A DNA stretch of 64,000 nucleotides from D2472 sp964275585 (GTDB lineage Bacteria; Pseudomonadota; Gammaproteobacteria; Magnimaribacterales; D2472). This document shows, piece after piece, positions 55,536 through 64,000 of the stretch (position 1 is the stretch's first letter; every line of letters begins with the position of its first letter). The position numbers and the translations under genes are program-made. The notes beneath the pieces are model-generated. The model was given only the letters and a program-made list of their open reading frames with translations, ran no database searches and was not told where the DNA came from. Location of the stretch: contig CAXYCJ010000013.1 in assembly GCA_964275585.1 (NCBI GenBank), positions 163,946-227,945 of the forward strand. Reading direction: 5' to 3'.

Positions 55536-56011
55536 TTCTTCTTTTTGCGAGTTTTTGGTTTCTCTTTAGATAATGAAGATATTTCCTCAGCAAATTCTTG
55601 GATGTCTTGAAAGTCTCTGTAGACGGAAGCAAATCTTACGTAAGCCACTTGATCAACTCTTTTTAAATTACGCATGACAATTTCACCAAGTTGACGAGAG
55701 GCAATTTCTCTTTCTCCAAGTTGCCTGATCTCAGTCAAGATGCTTCCAAAGACTGCATCAACTTCTTCAGCTGAAAGAGGTCTTTTCTCAAGGGCTCGAA
55801 GCATTCCACCTTTCAATTTAACACCATTAAACGGTTGCCGTTCCCCATCGCTTTTAATAATTCTTGGCAAAGCCAGATCAGCTGTTTCAAATGTAGTAAA
55901 GCGGGCATGGCAGACCTCACATTCCCTTCGACGGCGAATCTGAGAGCCATCTCCAACAAGCCTAGAGTCTATGACTTTAGTATCTTGGGCTTGACAGAAT
56001 GGACAGAACAT
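55532..56011 (-). CDS. nrdR: Transcriptional repressor NrdR
   Basis: A 159-residue protein. The N-terminal zinc ribbon has CPFC and CEVCHARF, and the ATP-cone begins at PRIIKSDGERQPF. It represses ribonucleotide reductase genes in response to (d)ATP. The lysine-rich tail (KPKTRKKKK) is typical. It sits between glyA and ribD, a conserved order. Confidence 0.95.
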   Translation of the reverse strand: MFCPFCQAQDTKVIDSRLVGDGSQIRRRRECEVCHARFTTFETADLALPRIIKSDGERQPFNGVKLKGGMLRALEKRPLSAEEVDAVFGSILTEIRQLGEREIASRQLGEIVMRNLKRVDQVAYVRFASVYRDFQDIQEFAEEISSLSKEKPKTRKKKK

Positions 56012-57297
56012 TATTTATATACAGGGAACCTTTTACACATTGTAACCGCTTGTTCTTTGATAGTATTAATTTGTTCCGTATTTCCTAAATCCAGTGCAAT
56101 ATCACAGATCCAGTTACTTAAGGTCTCAATTTCCGCTGCTCCAAATCCACGCGTTGTAACAGCAGCAGTTCCTAACCTAATCCCTGAAGTTACAAAGGGT
56201 GACTGAGGATCATTTGGCACTGCATTTTTATTTGTGGTGATGTTGGCTTGTCCGAGAGCTAATTCACAGTCTTTGCCTGTTAAATTCTTGCTTCTTAAAT
56301 CCATTAATACAATATGATTTTCAGTTTTCCCTGAAACAACATCAATGCCCCGATTTTGTATAACTTCACACATTAGTTTTGCATTATCCATTACAGCTTG
56401 AGTATAGACTCTGAACTCTGGATCAAGCGCCTCTTTAAAACAGATAGCCTTAGCAGCTATTATATGCATAAGTGGACCACCTTGAGACCCAGGAAAGACT
56501 GCAGAGTTTAATTTTTTTTCAAGCTCTTCATTTTTCTTGGCAAGAATAATACCGGACCTTGGACCACGCAATGTTTTATGTGTGGTTGAGGTCACAACAT
56601 CAGCAAAGGGCACTGGCGATGGATACAAGCCTGCAGCGACAAGACCAGACACATGAGCCATATCCACAAGGAAATAGGAATCGATTTCATCTGCTATATC
56701 TCTAAAAATTTTCCAATCAATAATCCCTGAAAATGCTGAAAAACCTGCAATAATAAGTTGGGGATTATGCTGTTTAGCTAGGTCTCTTACTTGATCATAG
56801 TCAATGTCGTGAGTTTCTGGGTGAAGACCATACTGATAGGCAGTGTAGTTTTTTCCAGAAAAATTAACTTTTGCTCCGTGGGTTAAGTGACCTCCTTGAT
56901 CTAAGCTCATTCCTAAAATAGCATCGTTTGGTTGAAGCATCGCTAAGAAGGCCGCAGCATTGGCAGATGAGCCAGAATGAGGTTGAACATTTGCATAATC
57001 AGCTTTAAACAATTCTTTAGCTCTGCTTATAGCTAATTCTTCTGCAATATCTACGTATTCACATCCACCGTAGTACCTTTTATGAGGATATCCCTCTGCA
57101 TATTTATTTGTTAATACTGATCCTTGAGCCTCAAGAATTCTTTGGCTTGCATAGTTCTCAGACGCTATTAGCTCAATGTGTTCTTCTTGTCGATCAGATT
57201 CATTGCTAATGGACTGCCAGAGTTCTTGATCATACAATTCGATTGTTTGTGAATTTGCAAAAATTGAATCTGCTTGCGATTCCATGGGATTCTCCAA
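56011..57297 (-). CDS. glyA: Serine hydroxymethyltransferase
   Basis: A 428-residue fold-I PLP enzyme; the PLP lysine is in TTTHKTLRGPR. It interconverts serine and glycine, moving a C1 unit to or from THF. It can therefore use glycine and methylene-THF produced by the C1 island at 5096-16000. The stop codon overlaps the nrdR start by one base. CTCC/GGAG-type ribosome site (TTTGGAGAATCCC) precedes the ATG. Confidence 0.96.
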   Translation of the reverse strand: MENPMESQADSIFANSQTIELYDQELWQSISNESDRQEEHIELIASENYASQRILEAQGSVLTNKYAEGYPHKRYYGGCEYVDIAEELAISRAKELFKADYANVQPHSGSSANAAAFLAMLQPNDAILGMSLDQGGHLTHGAKVNFSGKNYTAYQYGLHPETHDIDYDQVRDLAKQHNPQLIIAGFSAFSGIIDWKIFRDIADEIDSYFLVDMAHVSGLVAAGLYPSPVPFADVVTSTTHKTLRGPRSGIILAKKNEELEKKLNSAVFPGSQGGPLMHIIAAKAICFKEALDPEFRVYTQAVMDNAKLMCEVIQNRGIDVVSGKTENHIVLMDLRSKNLTGKDCELALGQANITTNKNAVPNDPQSPFVTSGIRLGTAAVTTRGFGAAEIETLSNWICDIALDLGNTEQINTIKEQAVTMCKRFPVYK

Positions 57298-57340
57298 AGG
57301 TTTTTTTAAATAAATTTACTCAGTCGATATCTTAAATTAT

Positions 57341-57994
57341 CTAAGGCTTCTTGTGGAGAAAAGGTTGTGTTCTTTTTGGAAAAGTTGCCCTGCAAATCTC
57401 ACATTTTAAGCCATGACATTGTTGGGCCTGACAGAACTCTCTACCCCAAAAAATAATTTGAAGATGAAGCTTGTTCCATAAGGCTTTTGGAAATATTTCC
57501 TTTAGGTCTTTTTCTGTTGTCGTTACATTTTTTCCTTTCGTTAAACCCCACCTTTGCGCTAACCGATGAATATGAGTGTCTACTGGGAATGCGGGCTGAC
57601 CAAAACCTTGGCTAATTACCACCGATGCAGTTTTATGACCGACACCAGGAAGTTTTTCTAACGCTTTTATGTCTGCTGGGACTTGACTATCAAAGGATAT
57701 ATATAGGATATGTGAGAGATCGTGAATTGCTTTTGATTTCTTGGGACCTAAGCCACATGGCCTAATAATTTTGTAAATAGTGTCGGGGCTCACCTTGCAC
57801 ATATCTCTTGGATTGTCGGCTAATGCAAAAAGTTTAGGAGTTACTTTATTTACTCTCTCATCTGTGCATTGAGCTGATAATAAAACAGCAACCAAAAGGG
57901 TGAAGTTGTCTTTGTGATCTAGAGGCACTGGGGTTTTTGGGTAATATTCCTCCAGTGTGTCTAAAACTATTTGGGCTCTTTCAGCTTTTCTCAT
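57341..57994 (-). CDS. nth: Endonuclease III with atypical cysteine spacing
   Basis: A 217-residue HhH-GPD glycosylase/lyase. The helix-hairpin-helix LPGVGHKTASVV with catalytic Lys and the Asp in FPVDTHIHRLAQRWGL are present. It removes oxidised pyrimidines. The C-terminal cysteines read C-x4-C-x4-C-x2-C (FCQAQQCHGLKCEIC), not the usual C-x6-C-x2-C-x5-C, so the 4Fe-4S cluster may be altered or absent. It is divergent from the acyl-CoA dehydrogenase gene. Confidence 0.9.
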   Translation of the reverse strand: MRKAERAQIVLDTLEEYYPKTPVPLDHKDNFTLLVAVLLSAQCTDERVNKVTPKLFALADNPRDMCKVSPDTIYKIIRPCGLGPKKSKAIHDLSHILYISFDSQVPADIKALEKLPGVGHKTASVVISQGFGQPAFPVDTHIHRLAQRWGLTKGKNVTTTEKDLKEIFPKALWNKLHLQIIFWGREFCQAQQCHGLKCEICRATFPKRTQPFLHKKP

Positions 57995-58119
57995 TTATTA
58001 AAAAATACCATGATGATTTGATGCAGATATTATATTTTCGCATAACACTTTCAGTTAAGCATTCAAGTGTTAGTATTGACCTGCTAAATTTTTTATTTAC
58101 TAACTTAACACTAATTATT

Positions 58120-59241
58120 ATGCAGGATTATAAGACTGATCATCCTTTCGATATTGCTATGAGCGAAGAGCAGCAAATGACATGGGATATGTTAAGAAAA
58201 TTTGCAGAAACTGAGATGAGACCCGCTGCTAGAGATGCAGAAGCGGCTGGTCGCCCATCGGATGAGCTTCTTGATAAAATGAAAGATTTAGACTTAATAT
58301 CCTTGGGTATTCCAGAGGCTTATGGAGGCATGGAAATCGAACAAGATGCAACGTCTCAAGCTCTTGCTTTGGAGGCTTTAGCTTATGGAGATCTATCCCT
58401 AGCCATGTCCCTATCCTTACCGATGCTAACTGCAAAAATTATTACTGAACATGGAAGCGAAGAGCACAAGAAAGAATTATTAAAACAATACTCCGATGGA
58501 TCTATGTTCCATGTTGGCCTTGGTATAAATAATTCAAGCATTATGGCTGACGCATTGCATTCTAGTGTTTTGGTTAATGAAAGTGGGGAAGAGCTTATTC
58601 TCAATGGAATCAAAACGGGAATTGCTTTTGCTGAAGAGGCAGATTCTTTTTTAATTTCTGCAACAAGCGAGAGCGGTGAAAGTAATTTATATGTTTTGGA
58701 TAAAGATACAGAAGGTTTAGAAATCATTTCCAAAGAATTTATGGGCTTAAAAGGATTGCCGCTATCAGAAATCAAGTTATCTAATTGCAAAATTAAAACA
58801 TCTCAAAAATTGGGCGGGCATAATTATTCTATTAATTTTCAAGAGTTGGTGGATTCATCAAGAATAGGTATGTCAGCTATGGCCCTTGGAGTTTGCCAAG
58901 CTGTTTTAGATTATGTGGTGCCATACACCAATGAAAGAGTAGCTTTTGATGAACCTATTTCTAATCGACAATCTGTGGCTTTTTTGGTGGCTGATATGGC
59001 AATTGAAATTGAAGCCATGAGGTTGATGGTATATAAGGCTGCAGCTTTAAAAGATATAGGAGCAGATTTCCATAAACAAGCTTCTTTAACACATAGATTT
59101 GCGGCTCATCATGGAATGAAAATAGGAACCGATGGAGTTCAATTACTGGGAGGTCATGGTTTCACTCATGAGCATCCAGTAGAGTTGTGGTACAGAAATT
59201 TAAGAGCCATTGGTATTTTTGAAGGCGGAGCAGGAGTTTAA
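58120..59241 (+). CDS. Acyl-CoA dehydrogenase, motif-degenerate subunit
   Basis: A 373-residue ACAD-fold protein: N-terminal helical domain, central beta domain, C-terminal helices. Where active ACADs have the TEPxAGSD flavin/substrate motif, this one reads GLGINNSSIMADAL. It ends abruptly after IFEGGAGV, the region of the catalytic Glu. The next gene, one base later, encodes a canonical ACAD. Paired unequal ACADs form alpha2beta2 heterotetramers in steroid side-chain catabolism, and the same may hold here. The ATG at 58120 is chosen because homology begins there. The frame is open further upstream. Confidence 0.85.
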   Translation: MQDYKTDHPFDIAMSEEQQMTWDMLRKFAETEMRPAARDAEAAGRPSDELLDKMKDLDLISLGIPEAYGGMEIEQDATSQALALEALAYGDLSLAMSLSLPMLTAKIITEHGSEEHKKELLKQYSDGSMFHVGLGINNSSIMADALHSSVLVNESGEELILNGIKTGIAFAEEADSFLISATSESGESNLYVLDKDTEGLEIISKEFMGLKGLPLSEIKLSNCKIKTSQKLGGHNYSINFQELVDSSRIGMSAMALGVCQAVLDYVVPYTNERVAFDEPISNRQSVAFLVADMAIEIEAMRLMVYKAAALKDIGADFHKQASLTHRFAAHHGMKIGTDGVQLLGGHGFTHEHPVELWYRNLRAIGIFEGGAGV

Positions 59242-59242
59242 A

Positions 59243-60439
59243 ATGATACATCCATTGTTACCAAATCAGTTGCAAAAAACTCAAGAGACCATGCGAATGG
59301 CAGCAGAGTTTATCCTGCGCCCCATTTCTAGAAAATATGATAAAGCAGAACATGAGCCACCAGTAGAAATGGAGCAGTTAAATCAGGCAGCGGCTGCGCA
59401 AAAGGATGCAGGCATTGGAGATGACTCTGTAAAATCGATGGATTTGAAGGGGAGAAATCTCTGGGCAGTCATTTCATTGGAGCAAATGTGCTGGGGTGAT
59501 GTGGGATTATTTTTAGCTAGACCTGGGACAGGTCTTGGCAATGCAGCAATAAGCGCGGTAGGTAACCCTGATCAAAAAAGTAAATGGGGCAAGAGATGGG
59601 CCTCTATGGCCATAACCGAACCAGGAGCTGGGTCTGATTCAAAAAACATATCTACTACAGCAGTCTTAGATGGCAATGAATGGGTGATCAATGGCGAAAA
59701 AATTTATGTAACTGACGGAGATCGTTGTGATTGCGTTGTAGTTTGGGCAACTTTAAATAAGACTATGGGGAAAACCGCTATTCGATCTTTTATTGTTGAA
59801 AAAGGTACTCCAGGTTTCTCTGTTGCAAGATTAGAAAAAAAATTAGGAATTAGAGCTTCAGATACAGCCACTTTAATCTTCGATAATTGTAGAATTCCTC
59901 GTGAGAACTTGCTTGGCGGCAAAGAAGAAATAGAGATGGATGCTGATGCTGCAAAAAAATCTTTTGGCGGTGCTATGCAGACTTTTGACAATACTCGACC
60001 TATGGTTGCAGGCATGGCTATTGGGCTTGGGCAAGCTGCACTAGATATGACAAGAGCCTTGCTCTCTGAAGAGGGGTATCAAGATAATTTTGGCGCTTCT
60101 ATAGGGCAACAAACTGCAATTCAGTATGAACTTGAAATGCTTGAGGCTGAGCTAGAAGCTGCAAGACTTTTGGTTTATAAATCTGCATGGATGATGGACA
60201 ATAAAATGCCTAATTCTAAAGAGGCCTCAATGGGTAAAGCTAAAGCAGGCAGAATTGGAAATAGAATCTCTCTAAAATGTGTTGAATTATGCTCTATGCA
60301 GGGCTTCTCAGAAGATCATTTGCTTGAGAAATTTTCTCGAGATTCAAAAATTTTAGATATTTTTGAAGGCACTCAACAAATTCAACAATTAATTGTTGCC
60401 CGCCAGGTTCTCAATAAAAGCTCAACAGACTTAAAGTAA
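59243..60439 (+). CDS. Acyl-CoA dehydrogenase, canonical subunit
   Basis: A 398-residue ACAD. AITEPGAGSDS, the WVINGEKIYVTDG segment, KLGIRASDTA and the catalytic Glu in DIFEGTQQIQQLIVA are intact. It oxidises acyl-CoA to trans-2-enoyl-CoA with FAD. The ATG has GGAG seven bases upstream, within the end of the preceding ACAD, one base away. Chain-length or ring specificity is not evident. TonB receptor, small protein and thiolase follow. Confidence 0.92.
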   Translation: MIHPLLPNQLQKTQETMRMAAEFILRPISRKYDKAEHEPPVEMEQLNQAAAAQKDAGIGDDSVKSMDLKGRNLWAVISLEQMCWGDVGLFLARPGTGLGNAAISAVGNPDQKSKWGKRWASMAITEPGAGSDSKNISTTAVLDGNEWVINGEKIYVTDGDRCDCVVVWATLNKTMGKTAIRSFIVEKGTPGFSVARLEKKLGIRASDTATLIFDNCRIPRENLLGGKEEIEMDADAAKKSFGGAMQTFDNTRPMVAGMAIGLGQAALDMTRALLSEEGYQDNFGASIGQQTAIQYELEMLEAELEAARLLVYKSAWMMDNKMPNSKEASMGKAKAGRIGNRISLKCVELCSMQGFSEDHLLEKFSRDSKILDIFEGTQQIQQLIVARQVLNKSSTDLK

Positions 60440-60497
60440 ATTAGTTTTTCTTGTTTATATGAGCAAAAATCATACGTAATTAGTGGTCTATAAATCA

Positions 60498-60526
60498 TTG
60501 CAATCATTGAACCATAGCTATATTAT
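60498..60526 (+). promoter_or_regulatory. Sigma70-type promoter for the TonB receptor
   Basis: A -35 TTGCAA (60498-60503) and -10 TATTAT (60521-60526) are separated by 17 bases, 44 bases before the ATG. The -10 is identical to that of bhmT. AAAGGGGGAAG is a strong ribosome site. Confidence 0.5.
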
Positions 60527-60569
60527 TCACAGTATACGTTCAGTTTAATCAACTTAAAGGGGGAAGATT

Positions 60570-63434
60570 ATGAACAAGTTTTTTTATGGCTTTGTATTTT
60601 TATTTTCATTTAGCGCTATTCCAGCGTTTGCTCAAGACGACACCAATATGCGTGAAGTCGAAGAAGTTGTTGTTACCGCTTTAAGAAAAGAAACCAGTTT
60701 GCAGGATACTGCGCTCACCATTACAGCGATTACTTCTGCAGATTTAGAGATTAAACAAATTGAAAATTTTGAGGATCTGCAATTTGCAGTGCCAACACTT
60801 GGTTTTGCTAAGGGGGCATATTCTGGTTCAGGAATTACCCTTCGAGGTATTGGTAACTTTGCGGTAGGTAATTCAACTAGTGCTGCTATTGGTTATTTCT
60901 GGAATGGTCAATCTGCATCATCTTCAGGCTTATACGAAGCCGAGCTCTTTGATGTTGAGCGTGTAGAGGTGCTTAGGGGACCACAAGGCTCATTGTTTGG
61001 ATCAGGAACAACCGGTGGTGTGATTCAAATGCTTACCAAAAGACCAGATGGCGAGGTTGGAGGTAACATTAAAGTTGATATAGCTGATTATGATTCCACT
61101 AGGGTGTCAGGTGCAATTAACCTTCCTATGACAGATACATTCAGATCAAGGTTTGCTTTTGCATCTCTTAAAAGAGGTGGGTTTGTTACTAATAACTTCA
61201 ATGGCGAAAAGTTAGATGACAGAAACACACTTGCTGGAAGAGCTTCTTTTGAGTGGGACTACTCTGATGATACGGTGATTAGCTTGATCTATGAGACTAC
61301 AGAAGCAGATGACAATCGATTAAGAGCTGCAAGACAATATTGTAAACAAGATAAATTTTATGGTTGTAGCCCATTTGAAAATGGTATGGAAGCTGTTTGG
61401 TCTCCTGGAAGTTACGGACATTGGGTACCATACCTTCAGTACCAGAATACCTCTTTAGACTATACTGTTTACAGAAACAACCCTAATTCAGATATTCGAT
61501 CAGTAGATCTTGATTCTACTCCAACACATACTACCACTTTGCAAAACACTGTTTTTGAAATTGATAGTGCCTTATCTGACACCATGAACATGGTGTTTAC
61601 TTACTCTTATCACACTAGGCAGTATGAAGATTATGCAGATTACGATCATGCCACAAGTGTTGTTAACTACGCTATTGGTCCAATCACTGCAAATCTATTT
61701 AATGATCCAACCAAAGGCCTCGCAGGTCGAGGAGTAACATCTTATGGCAGCGACGTAGCTGTCGATAGATCTGCAAATGATGCTGAGTGGAGTCAAACAG
61801 AACTAAGATTCTCTTCTGACTACGACGGAGCTTTTAACTTTACTTTCGGTATCTTCATGAATGAAAGTCAAAGTGAGACCAATTACGGTATCGCAACTCC
61901 TTACATGGAATATTGGGGCAACGTATCATCTGGGCCAAACGGCGTATTGTTCCCAGCTAGCCAAGGCTATGGTGGCGCACCTTACTGGGTGAATTACTTT
62001 GGAGCATTGCCAGTCGTAGCGGCTCAGGTTACAGCGGGTGTCATGGCAGGACTAATTCCTCCAGCATCAGCTCAAGGTGCAATATTAAGTGGTGCTGCAA
62101 ACGCAGCAGCTGCAACAGCTGCAGCTAAAGTAACACTTCCACCTTGGCAGAAATACTTCCATGCAGACAGCAATCTAAATAGAAATTCTAACGCCCTTTA
62201 CGGTGAAATGTACTTTGCTCTTAGCGACGATACAAATTTAACGGTTGGCGGAAGATACACAGAGTTTGAAATTAATGACTTTGCATTTAACTCATTGCTT
62301 GACCTTCAAAATTTAGGAGCAGGGTATTATGCTGGCGTGAAACCAAATCCAGTTCCAAGAAGTTATTCTGCAGAAGAAAGCACCTATAAAATTGGTCTTG
62401 ACCATGCTTTAAATGACAATCAAATGCTTTATGCAACTTATTCAACAGGTTTCAAGCCTGGAGGATTTAACACAACTGATATTGTTGGGTTAACCACTTT
62501 TGATCCTGAGATTGCGAATGTATTAGAGATTGGTATGAAAAATACTCTTATGGACGGTGCATTGCAGCTGAATATTTCAGCCTACAGTAATGATTATGAA
62601 GGCCTTCAGCTTTCTAAAATTGTTAACAGAGCATCATTGAATGACAATGCAGACGCAACTATAGAAGGGATTGAGGCTGAATTTACTTTCTTCTTGAGCT
62701 CTACCCTTATGATTGACGGGTTTGTTTCAAAAACCGATGCAAAGGTTGACGATTTTAAAACTGTGGATCCTATAAATCCAAATGCTGCAACGAGGACACT
62801 TCCTCTTCCTGCTGGTGCAACTGGATTTTTAGCTGACTTTAAACCTTTGGCTGCTACATGTAATCCATTGGTGTTCTTAGGACAAGCAGCTCCTTCAGCT
62901 ACTTGCTCACTTGGATTGGCAGCTTCTAATGCATTGCTCGGAGCCTTGGTTCTTTATCAACCAACAGACATGGGTTATGTCTTTAAGTCATTTGGACCGC
63001 TATGTACTCAACCATTCTTTGGTTTAGATTCAACTACGTTGCCTTGTCCAGCTACTGATGGTGTTGTGCAAGACCTCAGTGGAAATTCACTGCCATTCGC
63101 AGCTGAATTAAACTACCGTCTTGGAATCACTAAATTCATTGATACTGAAAAAGGTACATGGACACTGAGAGCGGATCATTCATATCGAGATGATTACTAC
63201 AGTAGTATCTACAATCGTAGCAGAGAAAAAATTGATTCAGTCAGTTTGACAGATCTCTCTATTAAATATACTCCTGTAAGCGAAGAATGGTATGTCGGAG
63301 CCTACGTAAGAAACTTAGGTGATGTAGATCATACCTATGCTTACTACTCAACAGATGTAACAGTTGGAGCTTTCCAAAATGGAGTAGCTATTGATCCTAA
63401 AATCTGGGGTATTAATTTTGGAAGGAATTTTTAA
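60570..63434 (+). CDS. TonB-dependent outer-membrane receptor
   Basis: A 954-residue receptor. The signal peptide (about 1-22, ending AFAQ) is followed by TonB box-like EEVVVTA, plug domain (FDVERVEVLRGPQGSLFGSGTTGGVI) and a 22-strand-type barrel ending in NFGRNF. It belongs to the long marine TBDR group with big extracellular loops. An Ala-rich insert lies near residues 480-525 and a Cys-containing insert near 757-835. It could import a vitamin, siderophore or lipid-like substrate. Its place between acyl-CoA dehydrogenases and a thiolase favours a fatty-acid- or sterol-like ligand, but that is inference. Confidence 0.92.
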   Translation: MNKFFYGFVFLFSFSAIPAFAQDDTNMREVEEVVVTALRKETSLQDTALTITAITSADLEIKQIENFEDLQFAVPTLGFAKGAYSGSGITLRGIGNFAVGNSTSAAIGYFWNGQSASSSGLYEAELFDVERVEVLRGPQGSLFGSGTTGGVIQMLTKRPDGEVGGNIKVDIADYDSTRVSGAINLPMTDTFRSRFAFASLKRGGFVTNNFNGEKLDDRNTLAGRASFEWDYSDDTVISLIYETTEADDNRLRAARQYCKQDKFYGCSPFENGMEAVWSPGSYGHWVPYLQYQNTSLDYTVYRNNPNSDIRSVDLDSTPTHTTTLQNTVFEIDSALSDTMNMVFTYSYHTRQYEDYADYDHATSVVNYAIGPITANLFNDPTKGLAGRGVTSYGSDVAVDRSANDAEWSQTELRFSSDYDGAFNFTFGIFMNESQSETNYGIATPYMEYWGNVSSGPNGVLFPASQGYGGAPYWVNYFGALPVVAAQVTAGVMAGLIPPASAQGAILSGAANAAAATAAAKVTLPPWQKYFHADSNLNRNSNALYGEMYFALSDDTNLTVGGRYTEFEINDFAFNSLLDLQNLGAGYYAGVKPNPVPRSYSAEESTYKIGLDHALNDNQMLYATYSTGFKPGGFNTTDIVGLTTFDPEIANVLEIGMKNTLMDGALQLNISAYSNDYEGLQLSKIVNRASLNDNADATIEGIEAEFTFFLSSTLMIDGFVSKTDAKVDDFKTVDPINPNAATRTLPLPAGATGFLADFKPLAATCNPLVFLGQAAPSATCSLGLAASNALLGALVLYQPTDMGYVFKSFGPLCTQPFFGLDSTTLPCPATDGVVQDLSGNSLPFAAELNYRLGITKFIDTEKGTWTLRADHSYRDDYYSSIYNRSREKIDSVSLTDLSIKYTPVSEEWYVGAYVRNLGDVDHTYAYYSTDVTVGAFQNGVAIDPKIWGINFGRNF

Positions 63435-63457
63435 TTCTTAACCATATAGATATAATG

Positions 63458-63486
63458 AAGCCCGGATTTATTCCGGGCTTTTTTTT
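63458..63486 (+). terminator. Rho-independent terminator after the TonB receptor
   Basis: A perfect nine-base-pair stem, AAGCCCGGA (63458-63466) and TCCGGGCTT (63472-63480), has a five-base loop and a run of eight T. It ends two bases before the ATG of the next gene. Confidence 0.93.
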
Positions 63487-63488
63487 AC

Positions 63489-63806
63489 ATGAAAATATTT
63501 ACTAAAAGATTTAATAAGACTCTATCCAAGCTGCAAGAAAGCTTTCTCACTGAAAATCGTGAAAACAAAAAAATGCTTGATACATACATTAGCTTTTTAG
63601 AAGGCTCTGTATCTGATGAGGAACTTGAGATTGCAAACTCTCAATTACAACAAATTTTAAAAAATCTTGGATTGGGAATCTTGCTCGTGCTTCCATTTAG
63701 TCCGATTACCTTGCCTTACATTTTCTCAAAAGCAAAAGAGCTCAACATAGATTTAATTCCAAATTGGTATAAGTCTTTAAGTAATGATGACGATCGTTTA
63801 GAATAA
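63489..63806 (+). CDS. Small LETM1-like protein
   Basis: A 105-residue protein. The N-terminal half is charged and helical. The C-terminal half (LGLGILLVLPFSPITLPYI, then LIPNW) has one membrane-like helix and resembles the LETM1 ribosome-binding-like motif seen in some bacterial proteins. The first ATG directly follows a terminator and has no ribosome site; the Met at codon 29 (63573) is an alternative. The role is unknown. The thiolase gene follows 26 bases later. Confidence 0.5.
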   Translation: MKIFTKRFNKTLSKLQESFLTENRENKKMLDTYISFLEGSVSDEELEIANSQLQQILKNLGLGILLVLPFSPITLPYIFSKAKELNIDLIPNWYKSLSNDDDRLE

Positions 63807-63832
63807 CTCGTTACAAACTTTGGAGTAAAAAA

Positions 63833-64000
63833 ATGAAAACAGCGGTAATCGTAGATAGCGTTAGAACAGGTCTAGCAAAATCACATCGTGGAGGCTTTAA
63901 CATCACTCGCGCAGACGATATGTTGGCACATATTATTAATGCTATGTTGGATAGAAATCCCAATCTACCACCTGCAGCAGTTGAAGATATTATTATGGGT
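63833..64000 (+). CDS. N-terminal part of a thiolase (acetyl-CoA acetyltransferase)
   Basis: The window ends inside this gene; 56 residues are visible. They begin with AVIVDSVRTGLAKSHRGGF and continue with DDMLAHII and VEDIIMG, the typical start of thiolase-fold acetyl-CoA C-acyltransferases. TGGAG precedes the ATG. With the ACAD pair upstream it points to beta-oxidation of fatty acid or steroid side chains. Confidence 0.9.
   Translation, partial: MKTAVIVDSVRTGLAKSHRGGFNITRADDMLAHIINAMLDRNPNLPPAAVEDIIMG

Noticed and set aside
57937..58119. N-terminal extension of the first acyl-CoA dehydrogenase
   Set aside because: The 61 extra residues overlap the start of nth on the other strand and show no ACAD homology.

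Overview
The window looks like the chromosome of a streamlined, AT-rich marine gammaproteobacterium, possibly SAR86-like. Several gammaproteobacterial gene neighbourhoods are recognisable: aroK-aroB-gltB/gltD-hemE beside mrcA, slmA-algC, waaA-lpxL, miaA-hflK-hflC-purA, and nrdR-ribD-ribBX-ribH-nusB beside glyA. Intergenic gaps are short (none above 300 bases) and many genes overlap or abut. I see no tRNA, rRNA, CRISPR array, insertion sequence or intact prophage. The lineage is inference; no marker gene was compared.

Region 1 (1-16048) is an accessory-looking one-carbon / methylated-amine island. The minus-strand group holds malonyl-CoA decarboxylase, a gamma-butyrobetaine-hydroxylase-like oxygenase, an HD-domain oxygenase and an aldehyde dehydrogenase. 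The oxygenase pair resembles TmpA/TmpB, which turn 2-trimethylaminoethylphosphonate into glycine betaine. The plus-strand group holds formate-THF ligase, NAD formate dehydrogenase, an HPP membrane protein, a MetF-like reductase and a DmdA-like demethylase. A second GcvT/DmdA-like protein and a dimethylglycine-dehydrogenase-like flavoprotein lie on the minus strand. Betaine-homocysteine methyltransferase follows, behind a sigma70-type promoter and a SAM-II/SAM-V-like riboswitch. Together they make a plausible route: quaternary amine to glycine betaine, dimethylglycine, methylene/methyl-THF, formate and CO2. An identical operator-like tandem repeat lies upstream of both the decarboxylase and the aldehyde dehydrogenase.

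Region 2 (16048-25657) holds two divergent saccharopine-dehydrogenase-like oxidoreductases; an operon of a diiron ferritin-like oxygenase, a parallel beta-helix protein and a di-heme cytochrome; CobT/CobS; and TesB.

Region 3 (25654-38944) is hemE-gltD / gltB / aroB-aroK / mrcA / slmA / algC. gltB is inverted relative to the usual order. At that junction gltD carries an 80-odd-residue N-terminal extension that looks like the arm-binding domain of a tyrosine integrase.

Region 4 (39011-46976) holds ilvE, a GT4 glycosyltransferase, two methyltransferases, a terpene-cyclase-fold protein, an LpxL-type acyltransferase, waaA, a PII protein and miaA. Region 5 (47037-57994) holds hflKC, purA, a DUF3604 protein, the riboflavin/nusB operon (without ribE), nrdR, glyA and nth. 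Region 6 (58120-64000) is a fatty-acid-oxidation group: two abutting acyl-CoA dehydrogenases, a TonB-dependent receptor, a small LETM1-like protein and the start of a thiolase.
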